From: Sphingobium limneticum
GTDB taxonomy: Bacteria; Pseudomonadota; Alphaproteobacteria; Sphingomonadales; Sphingomonadaceae
Assembly: GCF_008710155.1 (NCBI RefSeq)
Contig: NZ_VYPZ01000020.1
Location: forward strand, 1-64,000
DNA length: 64,000 nt
Reading direction: 5' to 3'
Under the pieces are notes generated by a model. It did no database searches and was not told the origin of the DNA. It was given only the letters and a program-made list of their open reading frames with translations. A program made the position numbers and the translations under genes. Shown here in pieces: positions 44,985 to 52,725 of this stretch. The stretch's first letter is position 1, and each line of letters starts with the position of its first letter.

Positions 44985-45332
44985 ATGACATGGACCACGA
45001 TACGCCTGGAACTAGCCCGCACTCCGGCGTTCCCCAATGGGTCGGCCGCGCGCAGCTATGTGATGCGTCTGCCGATCGCCCCGGACGGCCGGATTGACGA
45101 GCAGGAATATCGCCACCATCCCGAATATGCGACCGTGCGCCGCTTCTGGCCGAACGAGCCGGACCAGCATGGCCATCTGCTGCGCACGGCGGAGGGGTGG
45201 ACGCTGTCCTATGCCCCACATGACCCGTCGTTCCGTATAGAGGCGACAATGATCCGGTCGGGTAGTCATCTCATGCTGATCGAGCCGGATGGGCAGGCCC
45301 TGCCCTTCGAGGTCAAGGCCATCGCAGCCTGA
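44985..45332 (+). CDS. Conserved hypothetical protein
   Basis: A 115-aa soluble protein with no recognised domain. The sequence has coding character (YVMRLPIAPDGRIDEQEYRH, then GWTLSYAPHDPSFRIEATMI) and a ribosome site AAAGGGA upstream. Its setting among fixLJ, a stress protein and hemN suggests a role in low-oxygen physiology by association only. Confidence 0.65.
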   Translation: MTWTTIRLELARTPAFPNGSAARSYVMRLPIAPDGRIDEQEYRHHPEYATVRRFWPNEPDQHGHLLRTAEGWTLSYAPHDPSFRIEATMIRSGSHLMLIEPDGQALPFEVKAIAA

Positions 45333-45366
45333 AAGCGGCGGCCCGCTCGGACCGCCGCTCCGCCCA

Positions 45367-46029
45367 CTACAGTTTGAAGCCAATCCCCACGCCCACGACC
45401 AGCGGGTCGAGGCTGACGCGCACCTTCTGCACGCCCGCTGCCGCGGTCGACAGGCGCGCCGTGGTGTCGATGTCGATATATTTGACGTCGATATTGAGGA
45501 ACATGCGCTCGTTGAGGTCGATGTCGACACCCGCCTGCGCCGCCCAACCGAAGCTGTCGGACATATGCACCTTCGTCTTGCCGACCGCACCTTCCAGACC
45601 GCTCGACGCATCCTCATTGTAGAAGAGTGTATAGTTGACGCCCGCGCCGACATAGGGGCGGACCTTGGCGTCGGGCAGGAAATGATATTGGGCCGTCAGC
45701 GTCGGCGGCAGCACCCAGGTCGAGGCCAGCTTGCCGATCGAACCGGTCGTGCCGGTCCGGCCGCTGGCCGTATGTTTGGTGGTCGCGGCGATCAACTCGA
45801 AACCGATATGGTCGCTAGCCATCCAGGTGAAATCGACTTCGGGCGTCACCGCATTGTCGACGCTTACCTTCTCGCCGGGGAAGCCGGGTAGCACCGAACC
45901 GCTCTTCTCATTGGGCGCGACCATGATGCCGCGCACGCGGATCAGCACGTCGCCCTGCTTCGCCTGTGCCGGGGTGGCGAGTGCGCCGACGATGGCGGCG
46001 GCACTCAGCAAAATGGCTTTCCTGTTCAT
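45367..46029 (-). CDS. ompW: OmpW-family outer-membrane protein
   Basis: A 220-aa protein with signal peptide (AILLSAAAIVGALATPAQA). The eight-strand barrel pattern of OmpW is visible (GDVLIRVRGIMVAPNEKSG, VDFTWMASDHIGFELIAAT, PTLTAQYHFLPDAKVRPYVG, GVGIGFKL at the end). The ATG at 46029 follows GGAGACTCCTA. OmpW-type porins are often induced by FNR under low oxygen, and an FNR/FixK-like box is present 62-75 bases upstream. Confidence 0.88.
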   Translation of the reverse strand: MNRKAILLSAAAIVGALATPAQAKQGDVLIRVRGIMVAPNEKSGSVLPGFPGEKVSVDNAVTPEVDFTWMASDHIGFELIAATTKHTASGRTGTTGSIGKLASTWVLPPTLTAQYHFLPDAKVRPYVGAGVNYTLFYNEDASSGLEGAVGKTKVHMSDSFGWAAQAGVDIDLNERMFLNIDVKYIDIDTTARLSTAAAGVQKVRVSLDPLVVGVGIGFKL

Positions 46030-46090
46030 TAGGAGTCTCCTTCCCTTCCGGTTGGTGACCGCCCTTTGCGCCCGGTCGATCAGCCCGGCA

Positions 46091-46104
46091 TTGATCCGGC
46101 GCAA
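46091..46104. promoter_or_regulatory. FNR/FixK box facing ompW
   Basis: TTGATCCGGCGCAA fits TTGA-N6-GCAA. Its centre is about 68 bases upstream of the ompW start, the same spacing as the ccoN box to ccoN. It starts 22 bases before a second box for hemN, so the two sites face the same side of the helix. Confidence 0.65.
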
Positions 46105-46112
46105 GCTGCAAT

Positions 46113-46126
46113 TTGACGTGGCGCAA
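46113..46126. promoter_or_regulatory. FNR/FixK box facing hemN
   Basis: TTGACGTGGCGCAA fits TTGA-N6-GCAA and is centred about 41 bases before ATG 46161. If transcription starts close to the gene, this could act as activator or repressor site. HemN genes are classical FNR/FixK targets. Confidence 0.65.
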
Positions 46127-46160
46127 TGCGTGGAAGTCGCGCCTGTGCGATCCGGCAGCC

Positions 46161-47465
46161 ATGTGGACCTATCATCTCGATCTGCTCGCCCGCCCGGTGC
46201 CGCGCTACACCAGCTATCCCACCGCCGCCCAATTCAGCGACGCCGTGGGTGAGGCGGACCTATTGGCGCGGCTGGATGGGATGGAGGCGGACACGCCGCT
46301 CTCCCTCTATCTCCACATCCCCTATTGCCATGACATATGCTGGTATTGCGGCTGCAACACCGGTGCGGCCAATCGCACTCAGCGCCTGACCGCCTATGTC
46401 GAGGCGCTGGAACGGGAAATGGCGATGATCGCCGCCCGGCTTGGTGGGCGGGGGCGGGTGCGGCGAATCGCCTTTGGCGGAGGCAGTCCCAATTCGCTGC
46501 CGCTAGTCGATTTCATCCGGCTGTTGCAGCAGCTGACCCGCTGCTTCGATGCGGGTGATGCCCATGTATCGGTCGAGCTGGACCCGCGCCGGCTGGACAG
46601 CCAGTGGATCGCGGCGATGGCGGCAATGGGAGTGGACCGCGTCAATCTGGGCGTCCAGACCTTCACACCGGCGGTGCAGGCACGCATCGGCCGGGTCCAG
46701 CCGCATAACATGGTGGAGCGCGCGGCGGAGGGGTTCGCCCGCGCCGGGGTGTCTGTGGGGTTCGACCTGATGTATGGCCTGCCCGGACAGGGGATGGACG
46801 ATCTGGTCGCGACGCTGGAGGCCAGCATCGCCATGGCGCCGGCACGGATCGCGCTGTTCGGCTATGCCCACATGCCGCGCCTGCTGCCGCGTCAGCAGCG
46901 GATCGACGCCAGCGACCTACCCAACCTCGTAAGCCGGTTCGCCATGGCGGCGCAGGGGCATGACCGGCTGGTTGCGGCGGGTTATCAGGCGATCGGCTTC
47001 GACCATTTCGCCCTGCCCGGCGATTCATTGGCGCGGGCCGCGCGCGACGGAAAGTTGAGGCGCAATTTTCAGGGCTTTACCGATGATGATGCCGATGTGC
47101 TGATCGGCATGGGGGCGAGCGCGATCAGCGCGTTTCCCGATCTACTGATCCAGAATGAGAAACGCGCGGGAGCTTGGCGCGATCGGGTTGCCGCTGGCCG
47201 GCTGACCGCCATGCGCGGGCTAATCCGCGATGATTACGACCGGCGGCGGGGCCGCATCATTGAGGCGCTGCTCTGCCGAGGCGAGGCGCATCTGGGCGCA
47301 ATACCGATGCCCGACCTGTCAGATCTCGAAAAGCTGGGGTTGGTCCAGTGTAGCAAGGATGGGGTGCTGCTAACCTCCGCCGCTCGCCCCTATGCGCGCG
47401 TCATCGCGGCCCGGTTTGACCCCTATCTGGCGGCCGAGGAAGAGCGGTTCAGCCATGCGGTCTAG
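46161..47465 (+). CDS. hemN: Oxygen-independent coproporphyrinogen III oxidase HemN
   Basis: A 434-aa radical SAM enzyme that decarboxylates coproporphyrinogen III in heme synthesis without O2. The HemN-type cluster motif is CHDICWYCGC (Cys56, Cys60, Cys63, Cys65). GGGSPNSL, ELDPRR, VNLGVQTF and MYGLPGQ follow, then the HemN C-terminal domain. ATG 46161 is chosen because it matches the family start and leaves the FNR box outside the gene. Low-oxygen heme supply for the cbb3 oxidase fits the neighbourhood. Confidence 0.95.
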   Translation: MWTYHLDLLARPVPRYTSYPTAAQFSDAVGEADLLARLDGMEADTPLSLYLHIPYCHDICWYCGCNTGAANRTQRLTAYVEALEREMAMIAARLGGRGRVRRIAFGGGSPNSLPLVDFIRLLQQLTRCFDAGDAHVSVELDPRRLDSQWIAAMAAMGVDRVNLGVQTFTPAVQARIGRVQPHNMVERAAEGFARAGVSVGFDLMYGLPGQGMDDLVATLEASIAMAPARIALFGYAHMPRLLPRQQRIDASDLPNLVSRFAMAAQGHDRLVAAGYQAIGFDHFALPGDSLARAARDGKLRRNFQGFTDDDADVLIGMGASAISAFPDLLIQNEKRAGAWRDRVAAGRLTAMRGLIRDDYDRRRGRIIEALLCRGEAHLGAIPMPDLSDLEKLGLVQCSKDGVLLTSAARPYARVIAARFDPYLAAEEERFSHAV

Positions 47466-47676
47466 CGCGGCTTGGCTGGCAGTGGTCGCCTGCTTCACAC
47501 TGACGGCCGGTGCGCTGCCGGCTCCGGCGACCCCGCGCGCCATCCTTTTTTGCGGCAGGCCGCCGCCCGGCTGGGTACCGCCCCGGCATCGCCAGCCCCC
47601 AACGCGACCCGTGCCGGGCGGTCCCTGCCATGTTCTGCTGTGCAACTCCGACCGCGAAAGGCGGGGCAGTGCGTAG
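47455..47676 (+). CDS. Small exported hypothetical protein
   Basis: A 73-aa frame overlapping the hemN stop by 11 bases. It begins with a good signal peptide (MRSSAAWLAVVACFTLTAGA) and continues with a Pro/Arg-rich, three-cysteine tail. No family was recognised and there is no separate ribosome site, so expression would rely on coupling to hemN. Could be spurious. Confidence 0.35.
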   Translation: MRSSAAWLAVVACFTLTAGALPAPATPRAILFCGRPPPGWVPPRHRQPPTRPVPGGPCHVLLCNSDRERRGSA

Positions 47677-48292
47677 CGATCTGCTGAACCTAAAAGAATG
47701 ACCGCTTCAAAGAAATGAAAATGAGTCACTGGACGACGTTAAGTGGCGGATCCCGGCACCGGCTTGCTGCTCTGCTCAAACTAGCGATGTGGCTTCCTTT
47801 TCGCGGCGCATAACCTTGCCCAGCGCCTCCCGGTATCCATCTACGACATTGGCATAGAGATGGATTTCCTGCTGAAGACCGTTTTTCATGCCGACGCCTT
47901 GAGACTTCTCGTTCGCGTGTCGCATCGTCTCCACGATCAGCATTATCATCTACAAAGGCTCATTAGGAAGGCCCGCGTCTCATGCAGGCCAAGATTGTCG
48001 AAGAACGATCCGGTGAATGCATCTCCGTCGTTGGTCAGTCTGTGCATGTCCACGGTCAGGTGCGTGACATAAATGCTCACGTGGGCCGTGCTGTCGTTTA
48101 TCCGGTCTTTGAAATCTTTGAGAAAGCCATTCAGTTTTGGCTCTTCGCCTTCGCACGGAGCATCTCCAATATAACGGCGGCTGAGATTATCTTGATATCT
48201 CGCTGCCCCAGCACCAGAAACACGTCCCGCTCCAAACGCGAAAGGATACGGGCTGCATGGCCAGGCTCAAGGGCGCTCACCCGAGCGCAATG
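47677..48292. other. Region with short minus-strand frames, unassigned
   Basis: Several minus-strand frames too small for standard calling have coding-like composition. 48131-48280 reads MSALEPGHAARILSRLERDV (GTG start) and ends in SQN. A middle frame with VSIYVTHLTVDMHRLTND ends with a TGA that overlaps the start of 47776-47949 (ATGA). They could be a decayed small operon brought in with the adjacent integrase. No function is assigned. Confidence 0.35.
47776..47949 (-). CDS. Small hypothetical protein
   Basis: A 57-aa frame (MIMLIVETMRHANEKSQGVG, ending MRREKEATSLV) that looks helical and charged. Its ATG overlaps the stop of an upstream short frame. No clear ribosome site and no recognised family. 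Confidence 0.3.
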   Translation of the reverse strand: MIMLIVETMRHANEKSQGVGMKNGLQQEIHLYANVVDGYREALGKVMRREKEATSLV

Positions 48293-48589
48293 CTAGGCCT
48301 GGGCCGCAACCTCAAAGCTGACGATTGGCGCTGCCGCCTTGGGTCCAGGATCTTCGCCCCTGGCAAGGGCGAGCTTGGCCTCCGCGCGACGTAGCCGTGC
48401 CTGTGCGAGAGTAACCTCAGGATAGCGTCCGAATGAAAGCAGCTTCTCTTCGCCGTCGAACCGATATTTCATGCGCCAAAGGCGCGAGCCTGTTGGGCGG
48501 ACAAGCAGATAAAGGCCTTGGCCATCTGCCAGCTTGTAATCCTTCGAACGCTTCGTGGCGTAACGAACCTCGAGTTCCTTGAGCGGCAT
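48293..48589 (-). pseudogene. Truncated tyrosine integrase (arm-binding domain only)
   Basis: A 98-aa product starting MPLKELEVRYATKRSKDYKL. It matches the N-terminal DUF4102 domain of P4-type prophage/island integrases (ADGQGLYLLVRPTGSRLWRM, then FGRYPEVTLAQARLRRAEAK). The core-binding and catalytic (R-H-R-Y) domains are absent, and the C-terminus ends in unrelated residues. It is a remnant of an integrated element. A strong hairpin and tandem repeats lie upstream, but no tRNA gene was recognised. Confidence 0.8.
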
Positions 48590-48829
48590 GGGGGGATCTC
48601 CTGCTGAACGCTGGCGATTACCCCAGAAAATACCCCCAAATGCAAATCGATGTCCTGGGATTTGCCGCGATTCGATGAGCCTGGCTGCGATCTCAGGAAA
48701 CGGCGCAAATCCGCCAGAAAAGGCATAAAAAAACCGCTCCGGGATGATCCGGAACGGCTTGATACTTATCTGTTTGGTTGCGGGAGGGCGATCCAACCGT
48801 GACCGACAAACGCCAGGAAAATCTGGTTT

Positions 48830-48873
48830 GTCGGTATCGGTGGTTGCGGGGGCTCGCAACCACCGATACCGAC
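48830..48873. repeat. Perfect 19-bp inverted repeat upstream of the integrase remnant
   Basis: GTCGGTATCGGTGGTTGCG (48830-48848) and its exact complement (48855-48873) enclose a 6-base loop. A shorter copy of part of it, TTTGTCGGT, lies nearby. It could be a terminator, an attachment-site element or a structured RNA. Confidence 0.8.
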
Positions 48874-48880
48874 ATTTGCT

Positions 48881-48910
48881 GCAAACCTTAATCTAGCAAA
48901 CCTTAATCTA
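48881..48910. repeat. Tandem duplicate of a 15-bp unit
   Basis: GCAAACCTTAATCTA occurs twice back to back, followed by GCA. It lies 7 bases beyond the 19-bp hairpin. It may be iteron-like binding sites for an excisionase, or a replication slip. Confidence 0.75.
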
Positions 48911-49003
48911 GCACACCCTACGCAACGGTGTTGCAGGATTATTGTTCTATTACAATGTGTTAGATAAAATTAAAATGTAACACTCAGCGACACTCACGCC
49001 GCC

Positions 49004-49106
49004 ACTCAATGAGTTTTTGCTATTTTATGGAATAATAATAATGGCTAAGGCGACACTCAATGAGTTTTCGACACTCATTGAGTTTTTCTGTCAATACTCA
49101 ATGGGA
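49004..49106. repeat. Repeated ACTCAATGAGT palindromes
   Basis: The 11-mer ACTCAATGAGT occurs at 49004-49014 and 49055-49065, its complement ACTCATTGAGT at 49073-49083, and a degenerate copy ACTCAATGGGA at 49096-49106. Each full copy is followed by a T-rich run. The surroundings (48930-49110) are much AT-richer than the window average. This looks like a cluster of binding sites (iterons or operators) for an unknown protein. Confidence 0.7.
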
Positions 49107-49172
49107 CTTGACGATATAGCCCACATCTACTAGCCAAATTTCGCTTTACGTAATGCCTACCAGCCTCCCTGC

Positions 49173-50826
49173 TAGCCCGCACTATTCATGAGGCCTCCGC
49201 TCCGGGTTCGTGCGAGCATGGTTTGTCGGTCGTCGGGTGATCAGAGCAAGCTCCTCCGGCGGTTTTTTTCACCGCGTCAGGATCGATGGGCTTTTCGAGG
49301 TTGAAGGACGAGGGCTCGGGCTTTGGGCGGCACTGCCGCGCTGGTTATGTGGGTGCCGGCCGGAGGCCGGTGGCAATGGTTCTGAACAGGCTGGCATCGG
49401 GACAGGCTGACGCGAAGGCGACGCGGATGCGCGTAGCGGTTTCGATGACGCGGGCGGCGACCTTGAGCAACCGCAGGCGCAGCGTTGCGAACTCGGCGGT
49501 GGCGAGCGCGGCAGCCTTCGGGATTTCCTGCTGGATGCGCCACACGAGCCAGTAGGCGGCGGTGTGCAGGATGAGGCGCATCTGGTTGGCATTGGCTGAG
49601 CGGCACGAGGTACGATCGCTGGCAAGCTGGGTCTTGTGGCGCTTGATCAGGTTCTCGGCGTTGCCGCGCGCGCAGTAGAGGGTGTCGTAGATATGCTCAG
49701 CCGAACCTTCGGCCAGCGAGGTGACGACATAGCGGATGTCCATGCCCAGCGTGCTGGCCTCGATCCGGGCGACGACGCGGCGCTGGCACTTCCAGCTCTT
49801 CGCGCCGTAGCGGGTCTCGGCATAGTTGCGCAGGACCGGATATTGGCGCTGAGCCCGCTTAACCGCGCAGGCATCGGCGGCAGCGACGATTTCGGGATCA
49901 GCACGCAGCGCGGCGTTGGTCGGCAGGCCGAACACGTAGTCGACGCCGGCCGCCTCGCAGAAGGCCATGACCTCGGGCCGGCCATAGTGCCCGTCGCCGC
50001 GGATTGTGATGTGCGTTTCGGGCCAGTGCCGGCGCAGATGGCGCACCAGGCGCCGGATGTGGCCGGCAGCTTCGGCGCCCGACGGTGTCTTGCCGGTGCG
50101 CAGCAGCATCGCCACCGGTCGGCCGGTGGCAGTGTCGTAGACATGGATCGGCAGGAAGCAGCGCTCGCCATGATGCCCGTTCCAGAAGGAGAGCTGCTGA
50201 TAGCCATGAACAACGTCACAGGTGTCATCGATATCCAGCGTCACCGCCGCCGGCGCGGCGGGGTAGCTGGTGCAGTAGATGTCGATCATCGCGGCCATCA
50301 TCCTGGCCAGTTCGCGTGTGGTCGGCGCATTTTCCCACCGGCTCATCGTCGGTTGGCTGGCCAGCCCCGCGCCCGATCCCGGCAGCTTGCCCAGCGCCAG
50401 ACGGAAGCCCGGATCGTCGCGCAGAGCGTCGAGATCATCGGCGTCTTCATAGCCGCAGGCGATCGCGAACACCCGGGCACGCAGGATGTCATCAAGGCGA
50501 TGGATCACCCGCACAGGGTCCCGCGGATCGGCAATGCAAGCCGCAAGCCGCCGGCAAAGCCCCATCGCGCGCTCGGCCTGTGCCAGCGGCAGAACACCGC
50601 CATCCGAGGTGAGCCGACCTCCGTCGAACGCGGCTGTGATCTTCTTGCGCCCGATCGCTGGAAACGAAAATCCCGGCGCGCTATCATCGCTCCCGGCGGG
50701 TGTGGCCCGTGGCATAAATTGCCTCGCTGCAGGACTGGTCTAGACACCCATTTTCCTACATCAAAGCAATCGCTTACACCACTCCCGCCAACCCTGCTGA
50801 CTGAGCCCGATGAATAAGCCGGGCTA
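49173..50826 (-). mobile_element. IS1380-family insertion sequence
   Basis: About 1.65 kb with one transposase gene on the minus strand. Imperfect end repeats can be aligned: TAGCCCGCACTATTCATG at the left and TAGCCCGGCTTATTCATC reading inward from the right. Size fits the family. The right end touches the 9-base direct repeat of the adjacent IS256 element. Confidence 0.7.
49345..50715 (-). CDS. IS1380-family transposase
   Basis: A 456-aa DDE transposase. Characteristic segments are ITAAFDGGRLTSDGGVLPLA, ACGYEDADDLDALRDDPGFR, SQPTMSRWEN, VTLDIDDTCDVVHGYQQLSF and NAENLIKRHKTQLASDRTSC. Asp and Glu catalytic candidates sit in DIDDT, RGDGHYGRPE and NAENLIK. The frame is intact and of family length, so the element may be active. 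Confidence 0.92.
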   Translation of the reverse strand: MPRATPAGSDDSAPGFSFPAIGRKKITAAFDGGRLTSDGGVLPLAQAERAMGLCRRLAACIADPRDPVRVIHRLDDILRARVFAIACGYEDADDLDALRDDPGFRLALGKLPGSGAGLASQPTMSRWENAPTTRELARMMAAMIDIYCTSYPAAPAAVTLDIDDTCDVVHGYQQLSFWNGHHGERCFLPIHVYDTATGRPVAMLLRTGKTPSGAEAAGHIRRLVRHLRRHWPETHITIRGDGHYGRPEVMAFCEAAGVDYVFGLPTNAALRADPEIVAAADACAVKRAQRQYPVLRNYAETRYGAKSWKCQRRVVARIEASTLGMDIRYVVTSLAEGSAEHIYDTLYCARGNAENLIKRHKTQLASDRTSCRSANANQMRLILHTAAYWLVWRIQQEIPKAAALATAEFATLRLRLLKVAARVIETATRIRVAFASACPDASLFRTIATGLRPAPT

Positions 50827-50834
50827 AAGATGCC

Positions 50835-52193
50835 GGTCGTGTCCCACGGGGTGGTGTAGGAACCGTCGATCTACGGCAGGATCGGGTTCAGGTCAGGCGG
50901 CCAGTGCTGGCAAGCTGACAATAGGATTATGGCTCACCGAGCCGAGCGTTTCCAGCGTCATGTATCGGCGCGATACGGCCCACTCATCATTTTGCTCCAG
51001 CATAAGCGCTCCGACGAGACGAACCACAGCGGCATCATTGGGGAAGATACCGATCACGTCGGACCTTCGCTTGATCTCCTTGTTGACCCTTTCCAGCGGG
51101 TTGGTGGACGCGATCTGCGCCCAATGATCTTTGGGGAAGGCCATGTAGGCGAGCACGTCCTCGCGTGATGCGTCCATCATGTCGGCCAGCTTTGGAAACT
51201 TCTCGCGCAGGGCATCGGCAACCTGCTCCCACTGCTGGTGCGCCGCCTCGGCCGTTTCCTGCGCGACGATCGTCTTGATCATGGCGATGACGGCCGGCCG
51301 CTGCTTGGGCGCGGCATGGGCCAGCGCGTTGCGCATCCAGTGCACCCGGCAGCGTTGCTGGCTCGCGGCGAACACCTTGCTGGCGGCGGCGCGCAGTCCC
51401 TTGTGATCGTCGGCTATGACCAGCTTCACCCCGCGAAGGCCCCGATCTGCCAGCGAACGCAGGAAGGCTTTCCAGAAGGGCTCCGCCTCCGAGGGACCGG
51501 TGGCGACGCCGAGCACTTCGCGGCGGCCATCGGTATTGACGCCCACGGCGATTATCGCCGCCGTCGAGACGATCCGCCCGCCTTCCCGGACTTTGAGGTA
51601 GGTGGCGTCGATCCACAGGTAGGGCCACTCGCCCTCAATCGGCCGCGCCAGAAAGGCATTCACCCGCTCGTCGATCTCGGCAACCAGACGACTGACCTGG
51701 CTCTTCGATACGCCGCTGGCGCCCATCGCCTTGACCAGATCATCGACCGAACGAGTCGAGATCCCGTGCACATAGGCCTCCTGAATTACCGCTGCCAAAG
51801 CCTTCTCGGCGGTCCGGCGCGGCTCCAGGAAACTCGGGAAGTAACTGCCCTTGCGCAGCTTCGGGATTGCCAGATCAATCCGGCCAGCGCGGGTGTCCCA
51901 ACCACGCTCGCGATAGCCGTTACGGTGGTTGAGCCGGGCTGCACTACGAGCACCGGCAGGAACCCCGGTCTTCGCCTCGATCTCCATATCCATCATGCGC
52001 TCAGCGGCAAAAGCCAGCATCTCGCGCACCAAATCGCTGTCAGCCCCTTGCTCAATCAGCTCAACAAGGGCCATTCTGTCGTCGGTCATCGTCTTCTTCT
52101 CCAGGTTCGAGTTCGCATCCGAACCCTACCAGAAGATCGACGGTGGCCACCCTCTCAGGGAAACCTTCCTACACCACCCCGTGGGACACGACC
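50835..52193 (-). mobile_element. IS256-family insertion sequence, complete with target duplication
   Basis: Perfect 28-bp terminal inverted repeats lie at 50835-50862 and 52166-52193 (outer part GGTCGTGTCCCACGGGGTGG). Both ends are flanked by the direct repeat AAAGATGCC (50826-50834 and 52194-52202), an 8-9-base target duplication as expected for the family. Intact ends, duplication and transposase indicate a recent insertion. Confidence 0.95.
50893..52089 (-). CDS. IS256-family transposase
   Basis: A 398-aa transposase_mut protein. Conserved stretches are NHRNGYRERGWDTRAGRIDL, IPKLRKGSYFPSFLEPRRTA, WPYLWIDATYLKVREGG (first Asp), KLVIADDHKGLRAAASKVF (second Asp), CRVHWMRNALAH and NPLERVNKEIKRRSDVIGIF (Glu). 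The frame is intact and complete. Confidence 0.95.
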   Translation of the reverse strand: MTDDRMALVELIEQGADSDLVREMLAFAAERMMDMEIEAKTGVPAGARSAARLNHRNGYRERGWDTRAGRIDLAIPKLRKGSYFPSFLEPRRTAEKALAAVIQEAYVHGISTRSVDDLVKAMGASGVSKSQVSRLVAEIDERVNAFLARPIEGEWPYLWIDATYLKVREGGRIVSTAAIIAVGVNTDGRREVLGVATGPSEAEPFWKAFLRSLADRGLRGVKLVIADDHKGLRAAASKVFAASQQRCRVHWMRNALAHAAPKQRPAVIAMIKTIVAQETAEAAHQQWEQVADALREKFPKLADMMDASREDVLAYMAFPKDHWAQIASTNPLERVNKEIKRRSDVIGIFPNDAAVVRLVGALMLEQNDEWAVSRRYMTLETLGSVSHNPIVSLPALAA

Positions 52194-52380
52194 AAAGATG
52201 CCCGTCTCCTTTCGCTTGTTTTGGGGCGAGTAAGGCAGCACTACGCGCGCAAATCGACAGCGGCAGATCGCACTGACGACGCGCTTGTCCGCACCATAGA
52301 TTTGGCCATGAGCAAGTTTTCCGGCAATGGCGTAGGCGAAAAGAGGCTCGCCACACTCGCATTGACGAGCTTGCGTCGCA

Positions 52381-52497
52381 ATGTCGTCTCCTGATTTCAG
52401 CGAAAACAGGGAACTGGAATGCAAAGGAGCGCTTGGCCTGTTCGTTCTGGCAGTCGGCGCGATTATGCTCCGCCGCCGTCGCCGGGCAATCGGTTGA
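52381..52497 (+). CDS. Possible small membrane protein with a polyarginine tail
   Basis: A 38-aa frame: a short hydrophilic lead (MSSPDFSENRELECKG), one hydrophobic helix (ALGLFVLAVGAIML) and RRRRRAIG. The helix plus arginine tail resembles the C-terminal sorting tail of PEP-CTERM-like proteins, so it may be the end of a larger lost gene. No ribosome site was found. An overlapping frame (52194-52394, ending LTSLRRNVVS) is also unassigned. Confidence 0.3.
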   Translation: MSSPDFSENRELECKGALGLFVLAVGAIMLRRRRRAIG

Positions 52498-52515
52498 TCG
52501 GGAAGGAGCCCATCA

Positions 52516-52674
52516 GTGCAATTCGACCATGCATATCGATGGGGTCTGAAGGCCGCACAGGCCGGCTTGCCGCGTCACGCCAATCCCTACCGTGCCTCCC
52601 ATGTTCGGGCAGCATGGGAGATTGGTTATGCAAGCCACGCAAGTGGCGGTCTCGAGCGATACCGCCACCGATAA
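52516..52674 (+). CDS. Rmf/CrpP-like small protein
   Basis: A 52-aa protein with GTG start 7 bases after a strong AAGGAG site. The sequence has the pattern G..A...G....NPY.......AW..GY (WGLKAAQAGLPRHANPYRAS, then HVRAAWEIGYASHAS). This is like ribosome modulation factor and the related CrpP family. Rmf dimerises ribosomes in stationary phase, and CrpP-like proteins have been linked to fluoroquinolone modification, a claim that is contested. Which role applies here cannot be told from sequence. It follows the IS256 insertion and is convergent with the diguanylate cyclase gene. Confidence 0.7.
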   Translation: MQFDHAYRWGLKAAQAGLPRHANPYRASHVRAAWEIGYASHASGGLERYRHR

Positions 52675-52725
52675 ATCCAGGAAACTTGGAGCCTGATGCC
52701 CGTAAACATCTGGGTGTAAAGAACG

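Noticed and set aside
48700..48960. tRNA gene serving as attachment site for the integrase remnant
   Set aside because: The stem-loop is a simple perfect hairpin; no cloverleaf, T-loop sequence or CCA-adjacent pattern was found.
49004..49106. Possible CRISPR-like repeat array
   Set aside because: Units are only 11 bases, spacing is irregular and short, and no cas genes are nearby.
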